From Rhodobacterales bacterium UBA7416 (lineage in GTDB: Bacteria > Pseudomonadota > Alphaproteobacteria > Rhodobacterales > Rhodobacteraceae), in NCBI GenBank assembly GCA_002469545.1, contig DKMK01000059.1, positions 1 through 23,440 on the forward strand: 23,440 nucleotides of DNA, written 5' to 3'. The notes under the pieces were generated by a model. That model did not search any database. It saw only the letters and a program-made list of their open reading frames with translations, and was not told the DNA's origin. This document shows positions 1-7,281 of the stretch, piece by piece; positions within the stretch are counted from its first letter, which is position 1; each line of letters starts with the position of its first letter. The position numbers were made by a program, and so were the translations under genes.

Positions 1-97
1 CGCCTAAATCGTCAGCAACCTGTTTGCGCGTCAGCCCGCTGGATAAAGCCAGCCGAACTGCTTCTTTACGAAATTCTTTTCCGTGTCTCGGTGCCAT
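1..97 (-). CDS. IS3-family transposase OrfA, N-terminal part (runs off left edge)
   Basis: The minus strand reads from an ATG at 97-95 through 32 codons to the window edge. The product begins MAPRHGKEFRKEAVRLALSS and continues GLTRKQVADDLG, the typical start of IS3-family OrfA proteins, whose N-terminal helix-turn-helix binds the element's ends. A good ribosome binding site (AAGGAG, then ACATAAC before the ATG) lies just upstream at about 105-111. The gene starts about 60 bases inside a probable terminal repeat (148-159), the normal spacing for an IS3 element. Only the first third or less of OrfA is present, and OrfB would lie off the left edge. Family assignment is from pattern recognition; the exact IS name cannot be given. 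Confidence 0.85.
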   Translation of the reverse strand, partial: MAPRHGKEFRKEAVRLALSSGLTRKQVADDLG

Positions 98-159
98 GTT
101 ATGTCTCCTTGATGGCCAGTGTGCTATCAAGTGCTCGAAACTTTCTACGGACAAGTCCA
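1..159 (-). mobile_element. End of an IS3-family insertion sequence with terminal repeat at 148-159
   Basis: The region contains the OrfA start, its ribosome binding site and a short leader. Read on the minus strand the leader begins TGGACTTGTCCGTAGAAAG. The outermost 12 bases (148-159) recur at the right window edge (23419-23430), also reading outward from the window. The outer end is placed at 159 because it starts with TG, as IS3 ends usually do, and because a foreign reading frame (remnant gene 160-366) runs up to this point. The element itself extends beyond the window to the left. Confidence 0.7.
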
Positions 160-366
160 AAACGTCAGGCAAACACAGACGATTTATTACGATCATCTGC
201 GGATCTTATCATCGTGGATAATCGATATTACAAAAGTTATATAGACGACCATAGCTTTGATTATATCGAGTTCATGCTTACTGATCCGCGATTTGCTGAC
301 GAATTCGAAAACTTTGAACTTTTTAAAGAAACGAAACGCTTCAAATCATGGCGTCGAAAACCTTAG
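160..366 (+). pseudogene. 3' remnant of an unidentified gene truncated by the IS3 insertion
   Basis: An open frame of 68 codons runs from the IS border at 160 to a TAG at 364-366. The translation (KRQANTDDLLRSSADLIIVD..., ending FKSWRRKP) has the composition of a real soluble protein tail: acidic and aromatic-rich with a basic end. It has no start codon or ribosome binding site of its own after the IS border. The 5' part of the gene would be to the left of the IS, outside the window. I do not recognise the family. The alternative is a chance open frame, but its length and amino-acid composition make a genuine C-terminal fragment more likely. Confidence 0.5.
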
Positions 367-628
367 TGTGGATTACACTCATACTTGGTATTTCGGAATA
401 TTGAAGAAGTTGTCCAGGATGGCCTCTCCCCGCCCGAAATAGACGTAACCATTCCACGCTGAGTGTAGTCGCAATGGCGGACCTTAAGGATAGTCGGAAT
501 TCATATGCTATTCTCGTTTTGCATAGGTGATTTGAAATAGGCATTGGCCTCAAAGGCTCACTTCGTCCTAGGCTTACTGTATCGATTCCGAATTCCAAAG
601 TTTCGAACCCAACATGGAAGGAAACAAT
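367..628. promoter_or_regulatory. Non-coding leader of the peptide-type ABC operon
   Basis: About 260 bases lie between the truncated gene and the ABC binding-protein gene. A minus-strand open frame (341-598) has no ribosome binding site and no recognisable product and looks like chance. The operon promoter must lie here or further upstream, but I could not pick out a convincing -35/-10 pair. The ribosome binding site of the next gene (GGAAGGA, 616-622) is clear. Confidence 0.4.
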
Positions 629-2188
629 ATGAATAAGTTAACCCGTATTGCCGCCATTGGCGCGGCAACTTTTGCGCTTGGCGCAGTTGCGCAAGCGGAG
701 GTCACTGTCAAAGTGGCCTATGACGCTGACCCAGTTTCACTTGATCCGCATGAACAGCTTTCTGGTGGCACATTGCAATTATCGCACATGGTCTTTGATC
801 CATTAGTGCGCTGGACACAAGATTTGCAGTTCGAAAGCCGTTTGGCTGAAAGCTGGGAGCAAATTGACACGCTGACAACACGCTTTCATTTGCGTGATGG
901 TGTAAAGTTCCACTCTGGCAATATGCTGACATCTGCGGATGTAGACTGGACATTTGATCGCCTAAAAGAAAGCCCAGACTTTAAGGGTATTTTCAGCTTG
1001 TTCACTGATGTGAAAGTTGTTGATGAAAACACGTTTGATCTGATTGCTTCAGAACCTTATCCATTGGTGTTGCATACTGCGACGTATATTTTCCCGATGG
1101 ACAGCAAGTTTTATTCAGGCATGACATCTGACGGTAAAGACAAAGCTGAATTAGTGAAGCACGGTGACAGTTTTGCGTCGCGCAATGTTTCAGGTACTGG
1201 CCCATATGTGGTTACAGAACGTGAGCAAGGCGTAAAAGTCGTGTTTGATCGTTTCGACGGATATTGGGACACAGCGTCAAAAGGCAATGTTGATAAAATC
1301 ATCCTAACACCAATTAAAGAAGACCCAACACGCGTTGCGGCCTTGTTGTCTGGTGATGTTGATTTCATCGCACCTGTTCCACCAACTGATCTGCAACGTA
1401 TCGCAGAAAATGAAGGCACAGATCTGATTTCACAATCTGGTACACGTATCATTACATTCCAAATGAATCAAAACCGCGTAGAAGCATTGAAAGATGCACG
1501 TGTACGTTTGGCGATTGATTATGCAGTGAATAACGCCGGTATCGTGGATCGCATTATGCGCGGTTTCGCAACTGTTGGCGCACAAGCAAGCCCTGCAGGT
1601 TATTTGGGTCACGACCCGTCGTTGACACCTCGTTTTGACGTTGAAAAAGCAAAAGCGTTGATGGCTGAGGCCGGATATGCGGATGGTTTTGAATTGACCA
1701 TGATGGCGCCAAACAACCGTTATGTGAACGATGACAAAATTGCACAAGCTGTTGCGTCTATGTTGTCAAAAATCAACATCAAGGTTGATCTTCAAACAAT
1801 GCCAAAAGCACAATACTGGCCAAAATTTGATGAACGCGCTGCTGATTTGATGATGATTGGCTGGCATTCTGATACAGAAGACAGTGCAAACTTTCACCAG
1901 TTCTTGTCAGCTTGTCCTGACGAAGCAACGGGCAATGGTCAGTACAACTCTGGTGCATATTGCAACACAGAAGCTGACGCATTGATGAATGCATCAAATA
2001 CAGAAACTGACGCCGCTAAGCGTGCAGCAATGCTGCAAAAGCTTGAAGGTATTCTGTATGAAGAAGCTGCATTCATTCCATTGCACTGGCAGAACCTTGC
2101 ATGGGGTGCACGCAAAGGTGTTGGCGCAGCTGGCATCGTAAATGCGATGAACTTCCCATACTTTGGTGATCTTGTTGTAGATAAGTAA
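629..2188 (+). CDS. Peptide-type ABC transporter substrate-binding protein (SBP_bac_5 family)
   Basis: This is the periplasmic binding component of a Dpp/Opp/Nik-type importer. The chosen start is the ATG at 629 (519 aa), preceded by GGAAGGA with 6 bases of spacing; an in-frame ATG at 614 would place that ribosome binding site inside the gene. A Sec signal peptide is evident (MNKLTRIAAIGAATFALGAV then AQA, with cleavage before EVTV). The mature protein begins AYDADPVSLDPHEQLSGGTL, the usual family 5 opening, and has the family hallmark FHLRDGVKFHSG and later SGTGPYVV. Length is normal. No lipobox cysteine is seen, so it is probably a soluble periplasmic protein. The ligand cannot be deduced: dipeptides, oligopeptides, opines or other peptide-like solutes all use this family. 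It is first in a five-gene transporter operon. Confidence 0.93.
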   Translation: MNKLTRIAAIGAATFALGAVAQAEVTVKVAYDADPVSLDPHEQLSGGTLQLSHMVFDPLVRWTQDLQFESRLAESWEQIDTLTTRFHLRDGVKFHSGNMLTSADVDWTFDRLKESPDFKGIFSLFTDVKVVDENTFDLIASEPYPLVLHTATYIFPMDSKFYSGMTSDGKDKAELVKHGDSFASRNVSGTGPYVVTEREQGVKVVFDRFDGYWDTASKGNVDKIILTPIKEDPTRVAALLSGDVDFIAPVPPTDLQRIAENEGTDLISQSGTRIITFQMNQNRVEALKDARVRLAIDYAVNNAGIVDRIMRGFATVGAQASPAGYLGHDPSLTPRFDVEKAKALMAEAGYADGFELTMMAPNNRYVNDDKIAQAVASMLSKINIKVDLQTMPKAQYWPKFDERAADLMMIGWHSDTEDSANFHQFLSACPDEATGNGQYNSGAYCNTEADALMNASNTETDAAKRAAMLQKLEGILYEEAAFIPLHWQNLAWGARKGVGAAGIVNAMNFPYFGDLVVDK

Positions 2189-2201
2189 GAATCTCCCACT
2201 T

Positions 2202-2232
2202 TGGGGCAGGCTTTGTGCTTGCCCCATTTTTT
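2202..2232 (+). terminator. Rho-independent (attenuating) terminator after the binding-protein gene
   Basis: A 9-pair stem (TGGGGCAGG at 2202-2210 with CTTGCCCCA at 2218-2226, one G-U pair, 7-base loop) is followed directly by six T residues (2227-2232). It lies 13 bases after the binding-protein stop and before the permease genes on the same strand. This fits partial termination that keeps binding protein in excess of membrane components, a usual arrangement in such operons. Confidence 0.85.
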
Positions 2233-2294
2233 CAAAATGCCTATTTTTCATGAACAATCGGTTTATCAATAATAGACATAGTAGGTAAAAAAAT

Positions 2295-3275
2295 ATGCTC
2301 GCTTATTTAGTGAAACGTGTCTTTCAAGCGATTGGTGTTATGCTGGTCATTTCGTTGATCGGCTTTGCCATCCAAGACAATTTGGGTGATCCATTGCGCG
2401 AACTGGTTGGACAATCCGTAACCGAAGAAGTGCGCGAAGAATTGCGTGATCAGTTGGGGCTGAATGACAGTTTTGTAAAACAATATTCCCGCTTTTTAGG
2501 AAACGCATTGCAAGGCGATTTGGGGACCAGTTACTTCTTTAAAGAGCCGGCACTTGATGTGATTTTGAAAAAACTGCCTGCCACGTTGGAATTAGTATTT
2601 GGTGCGACGTTGATTATTGTCGGCCTCTCTGTTCCGTTGGGTGTTTATACAGCGATCAAGCCCAATACGATCTTAAGCCGGATCATCATGGGGGTATCGA
2701 TTGTTGGAATTTCCATCCCTGTATTTTTAACCGCCATCTTAATGATTTACGTTTTTGCAGTTGGTTATGGTTGGTTCCCATCGTTTGGGCGCGGTGATGT
2801 TGTGCATGTGTTTGGCTATTGGGATACAAATTTTGCCTCTGTGGATGGCTGGATGCATATTATTTTACCCTCGCTTGCGTTGGCATCAATCATGTTGCCA
2901 TTATTCATACGCCTAATTCGCGCCGAAATGATGGAAGTGTTGCAAAGTGAGTATGTCAAATACGCCAAGGCCAAGGGCATTCATCCATCTCGCATTTACT
3001 TTGTCCATGCATTGAAAAATACGTTGCTGCCTGTGATTACAGTGGGTGGTGTGCAGATCGGAACAATGGTCGCATATACGATTTTGACTGAAACTGTATT
3101 CCAGTGGCCTGGAATGGGTTTCATGTTCTTAGAGGCCGTCAACCGCGTGGATACACCGTTGATCGTCGCTTATCTGATTGTCGTTGGGTTTATTTTCGTG
3201 GTGACGAACACAATCGTGGATTTGATCTATGGTCTGGTTAATCCAACCGTAAACTTAGCAAGGATGGGCGCATGA
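2295..3275 (+). CDS. Peptide-type ABC transporter permease, DppB/OppB-like
   Basis: Inner-membrane permease of 326 aa with about six hydrophobic segments. It has the typical DppB opening (LVKRVFQAIGVMLVISLIGF, first membrane helix at about residues 8-27), a hydrophilic periplasmic stretch to about residue 95, and the coupling (EAA) loop near residues 219-247 (EYVKYAKAKGIHPSRIYFVH) that contacts the ATPases. Start is the ATG at 2295; the ribosome binding site is weak (GTAGGT) and A-rich. The gene lies 106 bases after the binding protein, behind the attenuating terminator, and overlaps the next permease by 4 bases (ATGA). Length and motifs are normal for the family. Confidence 0.92.
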   Translation: MLAYLVKRVFQAIGVMLVISLIGFAIQDNLGDPLRELVGQSVTEEVREELRDQLGLNDSFVKQYSRFLGNALQGDLGTSYFFKEPALDVILKKLPATLELVFGATLIIVGLSVPLGVYTAIKPNTILSRIIMGVSIVGISIPVFLTAILMIYVFAVGYGWFPSFGRGDVVHVFGYWDTNFASVDGWMHIILPSLALASIMLPLFIRLIRAEMMEVLQSEYVKYAKAKGIHPSRIYFVHALKNTLLPVITVGGVQIGTMVAYTILTETVFQWPGMGFMFLEAVNRVDTPLIVAYLIVVGFIFVVTNTIVDLIYGLVNPTVNLARMGA

Positions 3276-4216
3276 GTAATTTCAGCACCAACGTGGAAGC
3301 ATCACGTTTCTCGCGTATGTGGAACTCCAACATGGGTTACAGCTTTCGACGCAATCCAGTTGCTGTTGTGTCATTGTGTATTTTCGCCGCTATCGCGTTG
3401 ATGGCAATATTTGCACCACTGATTGCACCTTTTGATCCCTATGATTTGTCACAAATCGACATCATGAACAGCGAATACCCTCCTGTGTGGATTGATGGCG
3501 CGGACAAGCAGTTCTTGTTTGGAACTGATGATCAGGGACGTGACCTGTGGTCGACGATCCTTTATGGAACACGGTTGTCTTTACTGATTGGGTTATGTGC
3601 GGTGACGCTTCAGGCATTTTTGGGGATCAGCATCGGGTTGATTTCAGGTTATGTTGGTGGGCGATTGGACAGCTTGTTGATGCGTATGGCAGATATCCAG
3701 TTGTCATTTTCGACACTTATGGTTGCAATTATTTTTCTGGCTGTGACACAAGCAATGTTTGGGTCAGAGACGTTTAATCAATATGCAATCTATTTTTTGA
3801 TTGCTGTGATTGGTGTGTCCGAATGGCCCCAATATGCACGGACAGTTCGCGCCACGGTTTTGGCTGAGAAAAAGAAGGAATATGTAGATAGCGCCCGCGT
3901 TTTAGGCTTTGGTCCCATGCGCATAATGGTACGCCATATATTGCCAAATTCCTTGTCACCAATTTTTGTGATTTCAACAGTTCAGGTGGCTAACGCCATC
4001 ATTTCAGAGGCATCCTTGTCGTTCCTTGGCTTAGGAATGCCACCCAGCCAACCATCGCTTGGCTCGCTGATTTCATCTGGTTTTGATTATATATTTTCAG
4101 GCAGTTGGTGGATTACAGCAATACCGGGTGTCATTCTTGTTGTTCTCGTTTTGGTTATTAATCTGCTTGGGGACTGGATGCGTGATGTTCTGAACCCAAA
4201 ATTGTATAAAGGATAA
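3272..4216 (+). CDS. Peptide-type ABC transporter permease, DppC/OppC-like
   Basis: Second inner-membrane permease, 314 aa. It has a cytoplasmic N-terminus and a first helix at about residues 29-50 (NPVAVVSLCIFAAIALMAIF), followed by the DppC-type periplasmic motif with LFGTDDQGRDLWS. The EAA coupling loop is at about residues 203-232 (EYVDSARVLGFGPMRIMVRH then ILPNSLSPI), and near the C-terminus is the family's conserved EASLSFLGLGMPP. The start overlaps the stop of the preceding permease (ATGA), implying translational coupling. The gene ends 5 bases before the first ATPase gene. It would form a heterodimer with the upstream permease. Confidence 0.92.
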   Translation: MSNFSTNVEASRFSRMWNSNMGYSFRRNPVAVVSLCIFAAIALMAIFAPLIAPFDPYDLSQIDIMNSEYPPVWIDGADKQFLFGTDDQGRDLWSTILYGTRLSLLIGLCAVTLQAFLGISIGLISGYVGGRLDSLLMRMADIQLSFSTLMVAIIFLAVTQAMFGSETFNQYAIYFLIAVIGVSEWPQYARTVRATVLAEKKKEYVDSARVLGFGPMRIMVRHILPNSLSPIFVISTVQVANAIISEASLSFLGLGMPPSQPSLGSLISSGFDYIFSGSWWITAIPGVILVVLVLVINLLGDWMRDVLNPKLYKG

Positions 4217-4221
4217 GCGCT

Positions 4222-5214
4222 ATGTCTCTTCTTTCTGTGCGCGATCTGTCGGTTAAGTTCGCCATGCGCGATCATTCCGTGACTGCATTAAAGGGTATTG
4301 ATTTTGATCTCGCCAAAGGTGAGCGGCTTGGCATTGTGGGGGAATCTGGTGCGGGTAAATCCATAACTGGTTTTGCATTGATGAACCTTCTAAGCCGCCC
4401 CGGTTTTATCGATCAGGGTAAAATCTTGTTCCAAGGCAAAGACATTGTTCACATGTCTGATGCAGAAATGAGAACTATTCGCGGCAATCGAATGGCGATG
4501 ATTTTCCAAGACCCGATGGTGACACTGAATCCAGTTTTGACAATTGGTCAACAGATGGTGGAGACCCTGAAGGCACATCGAAAATTGAGCAAATCAGACG
4601 CAGAACAGATTGCCATTATGAAATTGCGTCAGGTTTACATTCCATCACCTGAAGAACGATTGAATCAATACCCACATGAATTGTCTGGTGGCATGCGCCA
4701 ACGGATCGTTATTGCGATTGCGTTATTGTTAGATCCTGAACTTATTATTGCAGACGAGCCAACCACGGCACTGGATGTAACGATCCAAGCCGATATTATG
4801 GAGCTGTTATTGGAGCTTTGCCAAAGTAGTAAAGTTGGTTTGATTTTGATCACACACGATTTGGGTGTGGTTAGTCAAATGACTGATCGAACTTTGGTTA
4901 TGTATGCAGGTAAAATTATCGAATCTGGTCGGACGAGCGAGATTATCAATGATCCTCAGCATCCCTATACTCAGGGATTGATTAATGCTTTGCCGCAACA
5001 AACCGAGCCCGGGCGACGCCTGAAACAGATACCTGGAAACATGCCGTCCCTCACGGGTATACCCGACGGCTGTGCGTTCAGCCCACGTTGTGAGTTTGCA
5101 ACAGACCAGTGCCGGATCACGCCACCTGAAATTGTCCAATATGAACACGTTGCGGTCGCATGCCACGAAGTTAACCGTTTGCACCACGTTACGTCTAAGG
5201 GACTGGATAAATGA
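4222..5214 (+). CDS. Peptide-type ABC transporter ATP-binding protein, DppD/OppD-like
   Basis: Cytoplasmic ATPase of 330 aa. Walker A is GESGAGKS (residues 40-47), the Q-loop is in FQDPMVTLNP, the signature is LSGGMRQR (154-161), Walker B is ELIIADEPT (about 173-181) and the H-loop is in ITHDLG. The C-terminal oligopeptide-type extension carries the cysteine-spaced motif CAFSPRCEFATDQC, normal for DppD/OppD. All nucleotide-binding motifs are intact. It pairs with the next ATPase, which overlaps it by 4 bases (ATGA), to power the two upstream permeases. Confidence 0.93.
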   Translation: MSLLSVRDLSVKFAMRDHSVTALKGIDFDLAKGERLGIVGESGAGKSITGFALMNLLSRPGFIDQGKILFQGKDIVHMSDAEMRTIRGNRMAMIFQDPMVTLNPVLTIGQQMVETLKAHRKLSKSDAEQIAIMKLRQVYIPSPEERLNQYPHELSGGMRQRIVIAIALLLDPELIIADEPTTALDVTIQADIMELLLELCQSSKVGLILITHDLGVVSQMTDRTLVMYAGKIIESGRTSEIINDPQHPYTQGLINALPQQTEPGRRLKQIPGNMPSLTGIPDGCAFSPRCEFATDQCRITPPEIVQYEHVAVACHEVNRLHHVTSKGLDK

Positions 5215-6242
5215 ATACAAATAAGCCAGAAAAACCGTTATTAGACCTTCAAAATGTTGAAAAGCGTTTTGCATTAGATCAAGGTTTTTTAGAAACGATA
5301 AAAATGCGCGGCGGTAAGCTTATCCGCGAAAAACGCGAAGTTCATGCCGTCAATAATGTAAGCTTAAGTGTCGAACGTGGAGAGGCATTGTGCGTTGTTG
5401 GTGAAAGCGGTTGCGGGAAATCCACTGTGGCGCGTTTGATCGCAGGATTACTGACACCCAGCGCTGGCGAAATCCATTATGACGGTGAACGCATTGATAA
5501 TCGCAGTCGCCACGATCTGTTGCCATTGCGCAAGAAGATGCAAATGATTTTCCAAAATCCTTATGCATCTTTGAATCCTCGAATGACTATACAACAAGCA
5601 CTGGAAGAGCCTGTAAAATACCACACTCCCAGCCTTACGCGTGCCGAAGTTAAGGATAAAGTCGCAGAAGTCATGTTGTCTGTTGGCGTAGATCCCAGCT
5701 GGTCTGCACGTTATCCACATGAGTTTTCAGGCGGTCAACGACAGCGAATAGCGATTGCACGTGCCCTTACTGTTAACCCTGAATTTATCATTGCCGACGA
5801 ACCTATTTCTGCATTGGATGTTTCAATTCAAGCACAAGTACTAAATCTCATGCTAGAAGCCAAAGAACAGCGCGGCTTAACTTACTTGTTTATCACGCAC
5901 GATCTAAGCGTGGTGCAACATTTTGGTACGCGTGTGGCAGTTTTATATTTGGGATCAGTTTGCGAATTGGCAGACACAGCAACTCTTTTTGAAAACCCTA
6001 AACATCCATATACGAAAGCATTGTTATCTGCGGTTCCCCAGTTGAAAGATGATGGACCAAGTCATATCCGATTAAAGGGAGAAATCCCAACACCGATCAA
6101 CTTGCCGTTAGGTTGTCCTTTTGAAAGTCGCTGTGCCTATGCTAATGTTCGTTGCGAAACCGAACGACCTGCAGCTGTACAACAGCCTGATGGTTCTTTG
6201 GTGGCATGTCATGCAGTTGAAGAAGACCGTTTGCAGGACTGA
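5211..6242 (+). CDS. Peptide-type ABC transporter ATP-binding protein, DppF/OppF-like
   Basis: Second ATPase of the importer, 343 aa. Walker A is GESGCGKS (residues 64-71), with FQNPYASLNPRMT as the Q-loop region, signature FSGGQRQR, Walker B FIIADEPISALD and H-loop ITHDLSVV. The oligopeptide-type C-terminal domain contains CPFESRCAYANVRC. An insertion between the first strands and the Walker A (GFLETIKMRGGKLIREKREV) is typical of the DppF/OppF branch. The start lies in the stop of the preceding ATPase. It is the last transporter gene, 28 bases before the LysR regulator. Confidence 0.93.
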   Translation: MNTNKPEKPLLDLQNVEKRFALDQGFLETIKMRGGKLIREKREVHAVNNVSLSVERGEALCVVGESGCGKSTVARLIAGLLTPSAGEIHYDGERIDNRSRHDLLPLRKKMQMIFQNPYASLNPRMTIQQALEEPVKYHTPSLTRAEVKDKVAEVMLSVGVDPSWSARYPHEFSGGQRQRIAIARALTVNPEFIIADEPISALDVSIQAQVLNLMLEAKEQRGLTYLFITHDLSVVQHFGTRVAVLYLGSVCELADTATLFENPKHPYTKALLSAVPQLKDDGPSHIRLKGEIPTPINLPLGCPFESRCAYANVRCETERPAAVQQPDGSLVACHAVEEDRLQD

Positions 6243-6270
6243 AGTTGCCTAAAATTAATGGATCGTAAGT

Positions 6271-7194
6271 ATGGATATTGACTGGCTCAGGGATTTTGAA
6301 GTTTTGGTCGCGCAAAAGAATTTTTCGCGGGCAGCGGAAGAACGCAATGTGAGCCAACCTGCATTTTCGCGGCGTATTCGCGCCCTAGAAGAGAGCGTCG
6401 GAGTACGTTTGATTAATCGTCAAACTTTGCCTCTGTCGATGACACCTGCTGGCGAAGTGTTTTTGTCCCAATCAAGGGTTATGCTTCGTACTTATCAAGA
6501 GACCCTGGAGCGCTGTCAAATCATTGATGCTGCGGGCGATAACGTTATACGCTTCGCAACCTCTCAGTCCTTATATATGACGCACTATAAAACCCACATT
6601 GCACCGATGGTAAAGCAAGGTGGGTTGGATATCGATTTAAACTCGACCAGTTGGACTGCTGATCAATTTGTTTCCGCATTACAACAACGATATTGCGATG
6701 TAATTCTTACATATTGGCACCCAGCAATGGACTTCCTTGCGCCATTAGAAGCCGGAAAATGTGAATACCTTACCTTGTCAAAAGATGATTTTTTGCCAGT
6801 ATCCAAGTCTGTTGATGGGCAAATTTTACATCGGTTGGCAACCTCAAACAAACACGCTACGCCATTGCTTTCATACGGAAGTGCATCCGCATTACAAACC
6901 GTCGAAGAGCATATTTTGCGTCAAACTGGCCAAAATAGCAAAGTACTCGTTGTGAATAAAAGTGCTTTAGCAATATCGGTAAAAGCAATGATCATAGAGG
7001 GTTTCGGCATTGGCTGGTTGCCGCGAGAGTTATGTAAAGACGAGTTAGATGATGGGCGGTTACAATTGGTCGGCAATAGCACCCATATTGGCGAATTGGA
7101 AATACGCTTGTATCGCGATAAGACAAACAACAAACCAACACTAAATAAACTATGGCATGAAATGGAAAGCCTTGCAGAGGCGTTGAAAATTTAG
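6271..7194 (+). CDS. LysR-family transcriptional regulator, HypT/YjiE-like
   Basis: A 307 aa regulator with an N-terminal winged helix-turn-helix (MDIDWLRDFEVLVAQKNFSR, then RNVSQPAFSRRIRALE at about 27-42), followed by a LysR effector domain. The HTH sequence, the RQTLPL segment and the effector-domain pattern (VKAMIIEGFGIGWLPRE) resemble the YjiE/HypT branch better than typical LysR proteins. HypT of E. coli responds to hypochlorite through methionine oxidation, but whether this protein shares that mechanism is not shown by the sequence. It lies 28 bases after the last transporter gene on the same strand, so it may be cotranscribed and regulate the importer. Confidence is high for LysR and moderate for the branch. 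Confidence 0.88.
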   Translation: MDIDWLRDFEVLVAQKNFSRAAEERNVSQPAFSRRIRALEESVGVRLINRQTLPLSMTPAGEVFLSQSRVMLRTYQETLERCQIIDAAGDNVIRFATSQSLYMTHYKTHIAPMVKQGGLDIDLNSTSWTADQFVSALQQRYCDVILTYWHPAMDFLAPLEAGKCEYLTLSKDDFLPVSKSVDGQILHRLATSNKHATPLLSYGSASALQTVEEHILRQTGQNSKVLVVNKSALAISVKAMIIEGFGIGWLPRELCKDELDDGRLQLVGNSTHIGELEIRLYRDKTNNKPTLNKLWHEMESLAEALKI

Positions 7195-7198
7195 TCCG

Positions 7199-7223
7199 CC
7201 GAAAGAAGTCGGTATCGTTTTTT
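7199..7223 (+). terminator. Possible weak terminator after the LysR gene
   Basis: A short hairpin (CCGA 7199-7202 with TCGG 7209-7212, 6-base loop) lies five bases before six T residues (7218-7223). The stem is short and the T run is set back, so this is only a candidate. It sits in the 87-base convergent gap between the LysR gene and the minus-strand ligase gene. Confidence 0.3.
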
Positions 7224-7281
7224 ACATTGGCACGAACCGATGGGCCAGCGATTGAATATCAAACGTGCCGATCAGCAAATT

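Noticed and set aside
341..598. 85-codon minus-strand open frame upstream of the peptide-type ABC operon
   Set aside because: No ribosome binding site, no recognisable domain, and it overlaps the tail of the truncated gene on the other strand; most likely a chance frame.
7226..7270. GGCACG...CGTGCC inverted repeat between the LysR and ligase genes
   Set aside because: Only six pairs with a loop of about 30 bases; not a convincing terminator or operator.
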